Origin: Batillaria attramentaria
Taxonomy: Eukaryota > Mollusca > Gastropoda > Batillariidae
Assembly: GCA_018292915.2 (NCBI GenBank)
Contig: JACVVK020000538.1
Location: 1 to 64,000 of the forward strand
Reading direction: 5' to 3'
Length of the DNA: 64,000 bases
The notes under the pieces were generated by a model. The model was given only the letters and a program-made list of their open reading frames with translations. It did not search any database and had not been told where the DNA came from. Below are positions 27,894 through 53,610 of the stretch, one piece after another. The position numbers and the translations under genes were made by a program. The first letter of the stretch is position 1; each line of letters opens with the position of its first letter.

Positions 27894-29484
27894 TTTAAAT
27901 TATTCAGACGACAGTGATGACAACATGATCTTCGGTTTGGGGGGAGGAGCAGCTGGAGGAAGCGGGGGAATCATGGGCGTTCCTCCCAATTTCAAGATGT
28001 CCGACCTCCCAGGCTACCTGTCTTCAGGTGTCTTCGATCCCCGAAGCCCTCCAGGAAACCTCGGCGCCATCATCATCGGTGACCAGTTCCCGACACGCAT
28101 CGTCGATCCGCTGCCAGTGAACCGCATCGGGTTCAACGACAAGGATGACAACACCTTTTTCTCCGGTCAGTTGGTTGTTATTGTTGTTGTTGTTGTTGTT
28201 TGCGGATATATAATGTCCTTTCCCACAACTTAAAGTCTGAATGCGTTTGTCACGCATACAACAACGCTGTGGCAAACTTGTCATCGAACGCGCATGAGAA
28301 TCAGTCCGCAATATATAGGACACAATATAGCATTAGCAGCAGTCAGCTGGGACACAATACAGCATCTGGGCCCGTATGTAAAACTCGAGGTTAATTTAAC
28401 CCACGGCTACGGGCCTAACTCAGACTAGGACAAAAGAAACCCCAAAACAAAATTAAATTTAAAAAAAAGGAAGCGAAGAAATAAAGACAAAAAAAATCCT
28501 TCTATAACGGCATAGGCACCTTGTTGGAATGGACCCGCTTCCTGATTTAAAAAACAAACAAACAAAAAACAACAACAACAACAAAACAAAACAGAAAAAT
28601 TAACCCTAGAACCCTAGTGCTAGTTTAGTTCGAGGTTAGACTCTAACCCCGGGCTAAACTCCCTGACCTCGGCTTTTACATGCGGGCGAAGAAACCATTG
28701 TGGTGATTCAGGCTGGTATAATGTTGTTCTACGCACGTAGAAGCGTGTAGCGTACTGAGCAGTCGGTTTCTTTTGGCTGGGACCGAACACCAACTAGACA
28801 GCGTTGATTGGTGGTATTTTTAGCGACTTGGTCTTATCGACGTGTAGTGCAGGTATGGAAGCGTTAGGCCGAAGTACGTCATATATCTCTACAATTAGAA
28901 GCCGGAAAAAAAAGTCACCAAAATGGTCGCGATGGCCAAAAGGAGTATTTATTCATTCCCTCAATGACAATAATGAAAAAAAAACCTTTATTTACCAACG
29001 GTAACATACCATGTTCGAACTTGCCGTTGCTAAACTACGAGAATATTTCAGAGTGACTGAGCGACTTTGTTCCCATGCCATCACAATTTATATAGTGTGT
29101 TACACTCAAGCAGATTTTAGTTATCAGCTTTGTAGACATTGCCCTAAGTTTAAGATTCAAGATTCAAGATTTTATTTCCTTTTGCCCCTTTTCAAAACCC
29201 CATCTATGACCTTTCACAGGTGGCTTCGGCGGTCCAGGAAGCGTTGTTGGTGGCTTCAACGATGTTGATGACTTCGGTAAGTGTATCATTCCCCTCAGTA
29301 CAATACCGGTGATCCGGGAAAGCCGAATGGTAGAGCGTTGGACTCTCAATGCTCGGGTCGTAAGTTCGAATTTTGTCTGGAGCCAACAATTTGTGCTGGT
29401 CTTCTTCTCGTTGCCTCGTCTTTGATATCACCCTTGCGTGGCGGAAAAGGACGTTTAAGTCCCAAACACCCACCTCATCCATCC

Positions 29485-29539
<55 letters not shown>

Positions 29540-32447
29540 ACCTAGTCCTGTCCCTTCCTACGGAGAAAGTCTTCTTATGAATTTTTTTTTTTAAATAATC
29601 AGTGGGAAACTAATCAAATATGTTTTCACGGTTTGTGAAAGGTGAAATTCCAAGTGCTTGCTCACAAATGCCGATATCAGTAGTATTACTATAACTGTTG
29701 TTTGTGTACAGGCCCTGCTGACACCATCGGCGGCGGCAACGTTTTCGGGGGTTCCAACTTCATAGGCGGAACTCAGCCAGGGGCTTTTGGTGGAACCCAA
29801 CTTGGGGGGAATGGTGCTTTCGGAAATGCTAACGTTTTGGGTGGTACCAACACATTTGGGACTAATGGTAACGTTTTGGGTGGTACAAACACATTTGGAG
29901 GCGGCAACGTTTTAGGTGGGACCAACACATTTGGGACTGATGGTAACGTTTTTGGTGGGTCTAACACATTTGGGGGTGGCAACGTTTTAGGTGGCACCAA
30001 CACATTTGGGACTAATGGCGCCTTGGGTGGGCCTAACACGTTTGGGGGTGGCAACGTTTTGGGTGGCACCAACACTTTCGGAGGAACCCAGTGGGGTGCA
30101 GGCGTTCTCGGGGGAGGCAATACTTTCGGGGGCACCCAAAACACGGGTGGCGTCCTGGGAGGAAGTGGGATTCTCAGTGGCTCAAGCTATCCCCAGACCG
30201 GCCTGAACAACCAGTACCAGCCTTCCGGGGGCATCCTGGGAGGAAACACGGATCCTCTGGCCGGTATCGCTGGTGAGTGAAGAAATTATTCAGTTAAGTT
30301 CACGTTGAGCTGATATGGCTTGAGGTCAGCGCATCAGTGCAATTCAGTTTTTCTTTGGAAATCTCAGTTCAGCCCACAATATTTAAAGAGATAAACGCAG
30401 TTTTTAAAATCCGAAACCTAAATAGCTTCGCTGACCACTCTGAACTCGTGATTGTAATGTGTTTTTGTATTGCGTGTAATGTACTGTGATTGTAATGTGT
30501 GCGAGAGAATGCGTGTGATTCACGTGAGCGTGTTTGTTGTGTTCGGCTCGCGGCGCTTTGAGCCAAGCAGACGGCGGGTAAACCGCCTCAGTATACAATA
30601 CGCATTATTATTATTATTTATTAGCTTAATACGGAAACCCTAATTAAATCGCTGACGGGCAGCTGGCATGTCCCCCTTTCCGGTGCCGGCGCGGCAATAG
30701 AAAGCCGTTCTATTTCCCTGGCAGCCAGCTAGCCACAGGCAGCCCCATACAGCCAACTGACCAATCACTGCGCACACCTTGCAACGCCGCAGGCTGCGTG
30801 TGCGAAAAAAAAAACAAAAAAAAAAAACACCTGCCCGCCAGCAACCAGCCAAGCACGGCGCGGCAACCAGCCAAGCACGGCGTGGCAACATGCTGACTAC
30901 AACACTAGACACCACTCCACAACGCTATTACGCAAGGCGTGAGCACTCTCCATGTGAGGCCCGTGGAGTCCAGTCAACGCGACACCCATCCCGCAGCAAA
31001 TTGCATACTCTCTCAGATTCCCCTTGCCTGCTCAGGGCAGTATTGAACTGGCTGACCCGCAAGGCCGGACGGCTCACCGCCTGTGCAAATGTAGCTCACC
31101 GTCTAACGGGTTACGCAGATTACATAATCAGTCTCTGTCCATCCCGGTCTGGACAGTCAACTCAGTCGTGGTGTATCAGTCGCTGGATCGCGAATGTGCA
31201 AATTCCCGTGGCTTACTGTCTAACGGGACTGATATGATTACTAGTAATTCTTGAACTGATCAGCAGAGCGGAAAAGACAGGCGCAACGCACCACGCACTG
31301 CGTTTGCAAAGCCCGGCGGTTACAAAATTACGAGAAATAAACCGGCTGCGAGATGTTGGTCACACTTATAATAATCTGCTCAGGTACCTTTCGCAAATTT
31401 TCTCTTTCCGCCATTTTTTCTTACGGCCGGCCTTTCAAGTTTTTGTTTCCGTAGAGGATCGGCCGATACAAGCCTATCATAAACATAGGAGATCCAGATT
31501 AATCCGGGTTTTTTGTTTTTATTTATTTATTTAATTTTTGTTGTTTTTTGTTTTGTTTTTTTCAAGTTGGCCCTGCGCCAAATTAATGTGGTTTCAAGTT
31601 CAACAGCGCACGGATCCTTTTTCCCTTGCGTCTGAAATCTATGTTTTTTAAATGTAAATTTTGAACGTTTTCTTCAGCGTTCGGCATAGGATCATTATTC
31701 CTTGATCGCTTCTCAAAAGAGTGTTTCAAACGGAGACTATCTCATACGGCTGTTACTAGGGGTACTAGGACGGATGTGAGTACTACCGCCCTCACGCCAT
31801 CACTGAGTGTGCCGTTAGCTATTACGTGGCCAATACCCGAACAAGCGAGTGACCGCCGCATTCACAAAGGGGTGCCAAATCGCCGAGCTGTCTGGCTAGC
31901 GTCGACCGCCCGACTGAGTGTGACGCAACATGCCGTCATGTTGCGCTGGCTTACCGGGTCGACCGCTCGCCGGAGTGTGATGCAACACGACGGCACGTTG
32001 CGCTGTCTCTCGGGCGGACTGCAGGCCCCTTGGTTGCATAACAGTGCTGTCTTGTGTTGTGACGATTTTGATTTAGGATTTGATCCTTGTGTGTGCGGTT
32101 AGGAGACAAGACAGTACAGTTTTGTTTCGCACATCTCGTTCATCATAGTCACGAAAAAAAAAAAAAAAAGTAAAGAAATCGGCAAAAATTGCAAAAGAAA
32201 TACTTGAAAAGGGGGGGGGGGGGGGGGGAAACAGATACAAACACGTGCCCATTTACTAGCCATAGTTTCAGTCTCACCGCTAACATTCACACTCCGTTTC
32301 TGTGCCGCAGGAGCCAAGAAATACTCCGAGTGCACGTCCAAATCGCAGGAGTGTTTTTGCACCCTCTATGTCAAGGCCTGTCCGTCCACAGTGCTAAACG
32401 GCGTCTCTTACTGCTGCCCTAGCTCATCCCCGTACCGGGGGCCGTAA
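25992..32447 (+). CDS. Secreted protein with poly-Asp, Gly/Asn/Thr/Phe repeats and Cys-rich C-terminus; unrecognised
   Basis: Exons in continuous phase are 25992-26094 (ATG 26000), 27315-27457, 27836-28165, 29220-29276, 29712-30272 and 32311-32447 (stop TAA 32445-32447), giving 440 residues. The order is: signal peptide (HGALLVLVACLFHDVTA), basic region (RGAKGGRYSYRPGG), a run of 17 Asp, a region with GGGAAGGSGG and DLPGYLSSGVFDP, then about 187 residues of repeats built on GGTNTFG, GGGNVLGG and GTNGN. The last part has cysteines in the pattern EC, ECFC, AC, YCC. Every Asp codon in the run is GAT. The start of the poly-Asp exon is the least certain junction; AG at 27834-27835 is the one that keeps the frame. 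The design recalls acidic/Gly-rich extracellular matrix proteins (inference). A palindromic insertion supplies the present stop codon. AATAAA at 33152-33157 is a likely polyA signal. Confidence 0.75.
26928..27280 (+). mobile_element. Two SINEs in direct tandem
   Basis: A divergent copy (about 26928-27111, head GGGGAGCCGCGATAGCCGAG) runs straight into a second copy (27112-27280, head GGGAGCCGAATGGTAGAGCG). Both keep box B (GAGTTCGAATC) and the body. The second lacks a few bases of the head, as if it inserted into the tail of the first. They lie in intron 2 of the Asp/Gly-rich gene. Confidence 0.85.
27511..27600. repeat. (GTGA)n microsatellite in two blocks
   Basis: GTGA runs at about 27511-27544 and 27573-27600. 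Each is followed by similar sequence (GAACGAAATCGATAACA and GAACGATATCAGTCGATAACA), so the block with its flank was duplicated. Confidence 0.85.
28370..28687. mobile_element. TIR element of the CCCGTATGTAA family, copy 2 (inverted relative to copy 1)
   Basis: Ends GCCCGTATGTAAAACTCGAG and its imperfect complement bound 318 bp. Read in reverse it aligns with 4754-5042, sharing GAGTCTAACCTCGAACTAAA, GGCCCGTAGCCGTGGGTTAA and TTCTATAACGGCATAGGCAC-like blocks. No coding frame. Confidence 0.7.
29151..29205 (-). mobile_element. Retroelement 3' tail with (GAATCTT)n
   Basis: TTCAAGATTCAAGATTTTAT on the plus strand is the reverse complement of a short-repeat tail after AATAAAA. Only the terminus is present, just before exon 4 of the Asp/Gly-rich gene. 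Confidence 0.35.
29311..29492 (+). mobile_element. SINE, followed by (TG)n
   Basis: A full head (GCCGAATGGTAGAGCG, AGTTCGAATTTTG) and body with the family's ATATCACCC and CGGAAAAGGACG. A (TG)n tract at 29488-29538 follows the tail. It lies in the intron between exons 4 and 5 of the Asp/Gly-rich gene. Confidence 0.85.
30445..30625 (+). mobile_element. LINE-like 3' UTR fragment with (ATT)n tail
   Basis: GTGATTGTAATGTG, GAGAGAATGCGTGTGATTC, CGGCTCGCGGCGCTTTGAGC and a terminal ATTATTATTATT match 23290-23450. It is a dispersed retroelement terminus without coding sequence. Confidence 0.5.
31907..32020. repeat. 57-bp tandem duplication with internal hairpins
   Basis: Two units begin GTCGACCGC and contain CGCAACATGCCGTCATGTTG-type self-complementary cores. 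It lies in the last intron of the Asp/Gly-rich gene. Confidence 0.65.
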
Positions 32448-32496
32448 CGTCCTAGTGTTAACGTTACGGCCCCCGGTACGGGGATGGCCCTAGCTC
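32416..32496. mobile_element. 61-bp perfect palindrome flanked by 10-bp direct repeats
   Basis: Two 26-bp arms (32425-32450 and 32461-32486) are exact reverse complements around a 10-nt loop (CCTAGTGTTA). The insert at 32426-32486 is bracketed by GCCCTAGCTC at 32416-32425 and again at 32487-32496. It looks like a short foldback element with a target-site duplication, or a template-switch event. The present stop codon of the Asp/Gly-rich gene (32445-32447) lies inside the left arm. Confidence 0.85.
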
Positions 32497-33157
32497 TGTT
32501 GGCGGCTCCATTGACGTTTCCCGTGGGCAGTGCCGGTGTATCAATTAGACACAGAGCTAAATGAAATCAAACTAGGCCGGCAAAATGAGATACCGCCAAT
32601 CAAATATCCCTGCCTCCTTCCATTGATGGAAGATACTATTATTATGGTTGTGGTTGTAAAACACTTGTAAAAGGACGCTGCTCGCTAAAATATACAAATA
32701 TACAGTACGTGAGATCAGTGTGGTACGATGCACAAGTACTTGAAATCAGTGTTGTTTCGAAAGCCTGTTAATACACTGACAATGTAGCAACACGGACTTT
32801 TACGCCATTGTGTACCTTCATCAATCGACTGAGGTGACGCGGCAGCTCAGTAGCACATGTAACAACAGAGATACAAATGTACATTAATCAACCTGCCAAG
32901 TAATAGTATACACCGATAGCTCTAAGTGATTTAAGGAAAAGGAACTAGTGGATTTTTCTTTCTGTTCTCAGGTTGAGAAGTTCATGGCCACCATTACGAT
33001 CAGACCGTGGATTTTTGGCAGTGATCAGTTTTGATATATGCATGTACCGTACTATTTTTGTATTTTCCATACATAACCACTAAAGTCAGACCTGTCTGGC
33101 ATTTTTTTTCTTAAACTGACTTGTCCGACATGAACATTATCGGATTATTTAAATAAA

Positions 33158-33235
33158 AGTCACAGTGCAACTGGAAACGTTTTATTGTTTTCATATGCTT
33201 TTTATGTTTGTCTCCGATTTCACTGCCTGCGTGTG

Positions 33236-33285
<50 letters not shown>

Positions 33286-33955
33286 CAAGGTCGCATAGAA
33301 CATAGCAAACACTCTTCTGCCTTCACAAAGAGAAAATAACATTACAAATCAACTTAAAACCAACACAAATAATAACAAAAACCTTTGGACAAAAACTTTT
33401 TAGTTTTTTTTTAATTGTAGAATCTTCACAGATGTCTTTTTAAATGAAACAAATATACAAATGTTTTATTTGCACACAGGCATTAACGTGGAGCAAACAC
33501 TGCATAATTGTACAGGAAAAATATTACAAATAAATTATGTTGTTTTACAAGACAATAAAGGCGCATGTACATGCTTCACAACAATATTGTGTTGGCAGTC
33601 TTGCCAAACCCAAGAAGTGTTCTTTTATTTATAAAAAAACTGATAAAGCTTATGTGACGTTTGACAAGAGCACAGACAATTTATCACAGACACTTTTCAT
33701 AAAACAAAGTAAAACAACATAAAAAGTTCAACAACAACAACAACACTGAGAAAAAACATACAAAAACTGCTTGGTGCAGAGTAAGTGTGTAAAATGAACA
33801 AGACAAGACAAAACAAAAAAACAAAGTTTAACAAACAAAACGCCAGGAAGCTGGGAAATTTATCAGGTGGCTGCATTTTTTAGTAGCTCACACTCAATTA
33901 ACATTCCTAGTAGATGAATCCCCGAAGAAATAGACAATAGTTATATTTCTTTCCT
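33158..33955. other. Convergent intergenic interval
   Basis: This lies between the 3' ends of the Asp/Gly-rich gene and DRC1. It contains a (GT)n run (33238-33283) and A-rich sequence with many AATAAA-like sites. No coding region recognised. Confidence 0.6.
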
Positions 33956-33961
33956 TTTATT
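33956..33961 (-). terminator. Candidate polyadenylation signal for DRC1
   Basis: TTTATT on the plus strand reads AATAAA in the DRC1 direction, about 310 nt after the stop codon. Other A-rich candidates lie further downstream. Confidence 0.4.
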
Positions 33962-34269
33962 TGGTTTCTAAAAGTACATGAAAACAGTTCGGTCTGCTGG
34001 ATGGCTGATGGTAGCACGAACACCTGTCACCATTCGCTAAATGCTTTCAATGTTGCCGTCAGCTGATGCAGATCTAGCAGTATCCCACACCAAAAAGCTA
34101 CAAATCTGTGTAGCTGTATTCACCATCTTCATGATCACCTTCATCATAATCACCACTGAAGCTTGCATGCAGATGACAGGTTGCTCTTGGAAGCAGCTAC
34201 GAGGTCCAAAACAATATGCATAACCCGACAAAAATGAGAGGAGGCGTAACTGGAGGCTCGATTCTAGAT

Positions 34270-45658
<11,389 letters not shown>

Positions 45659-45912
45659 TTTTGAGTCGCAAAATGTGGTCAGCTCGTCAAGTTCAAAGCG
45701 TGTTGTGTTGCTATGCCGCTACCGCCATAGATCACGTGACTTCCAATTTTCAATGATTACACAAATTGTAATTTAACATTTCAAAATAGCTGATACCTTA
45801 TTTAGTGCATTTCAGGACATAGCATGTAGAACATTTTAGAAATTAATTACATTTAATATTTTTGAAACCGGAAGTCACTTCTGCTTCCACTTCCTTTCGG
45901 GCGATCGTCAAC
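45659..45912. promoter_or_regulatory. Shared head-to-head promoter of DRC1 and RPL11
   Basis: Only about 254 bp separate the two start codons on opposite strands. The interval holds an ETS-type CCGGAAGT (45868-45875), an E-box CACGTG (45733-45738) and, just before the RPL11 ATG, a pyrimidine-rich CTTCCTTTC that suits a 5'TOP start. No TATA box at normal spacing is evident on either side. Confidence 0.6.
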
Positions 45913-49710
<3,798 letters not shown>

Positions 49711-51105
49711 AACTTCCAAGCAAGAGAAAAATAGAACTGTATATTGGACTAAATGTGTTGGGTCACTTCTAATTGTTCTCCCCACTATTCTCCTGTTTCA
49801 GTATGACGGCATCATCCTGCCTGGCAAGTGAAACTTCCAAGCAAGAGAAAAATAGAACTGTATATTGGACTAAATGTGTTGGGTCACTTCTTATTGTTCT
49901 CTCCACTTTTCTCCTGTTTCAGTATGACGGCATCATCCTGCCTGGCAAGTGAAACTTCCAAGCAAGAGAAAAATAGAACTGTATATTGGACTAAATGTGT
50001 TGGGTCACTTCTAATTGTTCTCTCCACTATTCTCCTGTTTCAGTATGACGGCATCATCCTGCCTGGCAAGTGAAACTTCCAAGCAAGAGAAAAATAGAAC
50101 TGTATATTGGACTAAATGTGTTGGGTCACTTCTAATTGTTCTCCCCACTTTTCTCCTGTTTCAGTATGACGGCATCATCCTGCCTGGCAAGTGAAACTTC
50201 CAAGCAAGAGAAAAATAGAACTGTATATTGGACTAAATGTGTTGGGTCACTTCTAATTGTTCTCCCCACTTTTCTCCTGTTTCAGTATGACGGCATCATC
50301 CTGCCTGGCAAGTGAAACTTCCAAGCAAGAGAAAAATAGAACTGTATATTGGACTAAATGTGTTGGGTCACTTCTAATTGTTCTCCCCACTTTTCTCCTG
50401 TTTCAGTATGACGGCATCATCCTGCCTGGCAAGTGAAACTTCCAAGCAAGAGAAAAATAGAACTGTATATTGGACTAAATGTGTTGGGTCACTTCTAATT
50501 GTTCTCTCCACTTTTCTCCTGTTTCAGTATGACGGCATCATCCTGCCTGGCAAGTGAAACTTCCAAGCAAGAGAAAAATAGAACTGTATATTGGACTAAA
50601 TGTGTTGGGTCACTTCTTATTGTTCTCCCCACTTTTCTCCTGTTTCAGTATGACGGCATCATCCTGCCTGGCAAGTGAAACTTCCAAGCAAGAGAAAAAT
50701 AGAACTGTATATTGGACTAAATGTGTTGGGTCACTTCTAATTGTTCTCTCCACTTTTCTCCTGTTTCAGTATGACGGCATCATCCTGCCTGGCAAGTGAA
50801 ACTTCCAAGCAAGAGAAAAATAGAACTGTATATTGGACTAAATGTGTTGGGTCACTTCTTATTGTTCTCTCCACTTTTCTCCTGTTTCAGTATGACGGCA
50901 TCATCCTGCCTGGCAAGTGAAACTTCCAAGCAAGAGAAAAATAGAACTGTATATTGGACTAAATGTGTTGGGTCACTTCTTATTCTCCCCACTTTTCTCC
51001 TGTTTCAGTATGACGGCATCATCCTGCCTGGCAAGTGAAACTTCCAAGCAAGAGAAAAATAGAACTGTATATTGGACTCTTTCCCCCACTCTGTGCTGCA
51101 GCAAA

Positions 51106-51111
51106 AATAAA
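51106..51111 (+). terminator. RPL11: RPL11 polyadenylation signal
   Basis: AATAAA shortly after the last copy of the repeated terminal exon. No such signal was seen within the repeat unit, so transcripts must cross the entire array. Confidence 0.7.
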
Positions 51112-52107
51112 GTGCAGATCAGTCGGCTGCCTCCGTGTTGTTTTTCATCGTCTCACAGTTTGTGCTTACCAACTGTGAATGCTGCTTGTGTCTGGTTGTG
51201 CGAGTTTGTTAACTAATAACCCTTCTTGTCGCTTGACGGCACCTGCTGGTAGACGACTGCCGTCGCTGATCGACACCCCACAGCAGACAACCGAAGGTGA
51301 TCGGCGACATGAGGCAGTGGAGTTACTGAATTTGAGAAATATCTGCTGTTACGGGCTTTGCAGGGTGGGGAAAAAAACCCTGCATCATGAGGGAAACTTC
51401 ATTGGCATTTGGCACCCGAATAAGTTTCACTTTGAACGAGATTGAGTAGTGTTTGAGTAACAGCTTTTCAAAGTTAGGTATTGCAGAACCGGCCTGCACT
51501 GCCTGGGATAGTTCGAGGAATGCTGCTGCTGTAGACCATGTCAAATTGGGAAAATTGTTTATACCTCATCCATACTTGCATTTCTTTGATTTGAAAGCTG
51601 ACAGTGGCAATCCAAATGCTTTACGCGGCATCTCTTTAGTGTTAGATCTAACCCCAAATCAGTCTGCAGTCGTTTTTCGCAGCATGTGAGGTAAATACCT
51701 GTAGAATATATTGCTAGGGTTAGTGCATGTGCACTTTTTAGATACATCCATAACTTGCCTATGATTTTTATGGGTGTGTTATGCCACTTGTGATGGATTA
51801 CAGATTTTTAAACCTATGACCTGTAATGGTAGAATGGTGTATCTGCATTGGACACCAAAGACAAATTCATTTTCCACAATGTTAGATTATTTTCTAACCA
51901 AGGCTCAGGTATGTCCTATCATTATTGCATTGATTTATTCTATACTTTTCCAGTCAGCCTGGACATTTGTCCTGTTAATAATAATTGTAGTTCCAATTAA
52001 TGGAGTGGAGGTGTTAGACTACCCTTTCATGTCTCTCTGACTTACAAGTACAAAACGGAAAAACTAGCATGCACCATCACTACGACCAGAAGCAACTACA
52101 CTGAGAG
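51112..52107. other. Intergenic stretch without recognised gene
   Basis: Several open frames of 70-90 codons exist (for example 51453-51689), but none has splice support, a signal peptide or a family signature that I recognise. Confidence 0.5.
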
Positions 52108-52985
52108 ACTGATAATAAGATAAGATAAGATAGATTTATTGCTGCTTAGTTACAATTAAGAAGAATTTGCTTTGCTCCTCTTGATAATAAAACACACTTG
52201 ATATACACAAACATACCATATAAATACATATACACATTCACACACTCAGTCATTGATACTATTACCCCGGTAAGTAAAGAGTTTAACTGGAGTGCTTCCA
52301 CACCAGTCTATCATTTTTCATTACACTTTAATCCTGACTAAGGCAATCATTTAGGGCAATGACAGAGGATGGAATGAATGATTTCCTAAAACGTTCTGTT
52401 TCCACGCTGGCTAGTTCTAAACCAGTTATTTGCTCTGCCTGTGTGACTACCTTCTCAACTTTGTGAAGATCATCTACATTGCATGATGGGTACCAAGCAC
52501 AGAAGCCGAATGTCAGAATGCTTTCTATGCTGGCTCTGTAGAACATGGACAGTATGGTCCGACTAACCTTAAACTGATTCAGTTTCCGCAGGAAAAACAG
52601 TCTTGAGTGGCATTTTTTCACCACTGCTTCTACATGAGCTGACCATGTCAGACTGGCTGAGATTTTGGTTCCCAGATATTTGTACTCTTCCACAACCTCA
52701 ACATTTTCCCCGTGAATCACTACTGGGTTTGTTGGAGGTTTGGTCTTCCTAAAGTCACAGACTATTTCTTTCGTCTTTCCCACATTCAGGTCCAGGTGGT
52801 TATTACAGCACCATTCTTCTAAGGAGGTAATTTCTCTCCTGTAGGATGTCTCATCATTGAGGATAAGTCCAATAAGTGCTGAGTCATCAGAGAATTTGAT
52901 GAGGAGGTTTTGGGGGCTGGACGTTCTACAATCATTGGTGTACAGGGTGAACAGGGTAGGTGAAAGAACACACCCTGGGGTGTAC
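52108..52985 (-). mobile_element. 5'-truncated LINE: C-terminal half of reverse transcriptase
   Basis: Reading from about 52985 down to 52335, one frame contains PGCVLSPTLFTLYTNDC, then a catalytic-like FSDDSALIG, then VGKTKEIVCDFRK, YKYLGTKI and RASIESILTFG, ending in a stop. The YxDD box is FSDD here, as in several CR1/L2/Rex-like lineages. The element ends in a (GATAA)n-type tail near 52108-52130. The N-terminal endonuclease and the first RT blocks are missing. Confidence 0.85.
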
Positions 52986-53610
52986 CGGTATTAATAACTA
53001 GTTTAATTAATTATAATTAATAATGTCATGTGACACACCAGAGAAGTGTTGATAAAACTGGTTCCCTCACAGAGTGCAGCTGTGCTGATCTGCTAGGCGA
53101 GAGATGTGTTCATGCATCCAGTCGCCTTCGATCATTTCAAGCAATGGTCAATGTAGGTGATGGTTTAGTGCACCCACGGCCAGTGTGTGTATTTGGGCTG
53201 CCGGACAGGCTGGTTGGCTAGGATTTCCTTTAAGTATGCACTCTCTCTCCCTCCCTGAAATTTTGTTCTACACAGGTATTTTCTCTGACTGTACTACGGG
53301 ATATACAGCTTTTATTATCAAATCATGAAACTGATTGACAGTTTAAGGTGGATACAAATCTACTACTGGCCAAGTTTGTATCAGTTAAGAAAGAAAAAAA
53401 ACCGAAACTATAATGGCTGAACCTCCACAGAGCTGGAAACCGTCGCAAAAGATACGTTTGGTCACTAGCGGTCTGTGGTTTGATCGTTGATTAGCGCCTG
53501 CGGCCAGTGACTGGCACTGACTGCGGAGGGACGATGTACGTTCGCTCACAGAGCCACCGAGAACCGTGCATCTAAGGGGCATCACTGTGTTCGACAACTT
53601 TGAAACAAAC

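Noticed and set aside
29773..30144. Antisense Pro-rich frame of 123 codons
   Set aside because: It is the complement of the Gly-rich repeat exon on the plus strand; the plus strand has splice sites and a continuous phase.
31776..32102. 108-codon plus-strand frame
   Set aside because: It runs over a tandemly duplicated hairpin segment, lies in an intron and shows no family signature.
51453..51689. 78-codon frame downstream of RPL11
   Set aside because: It has a protein-like composition but no homology, splice support or conserved context that I can see.
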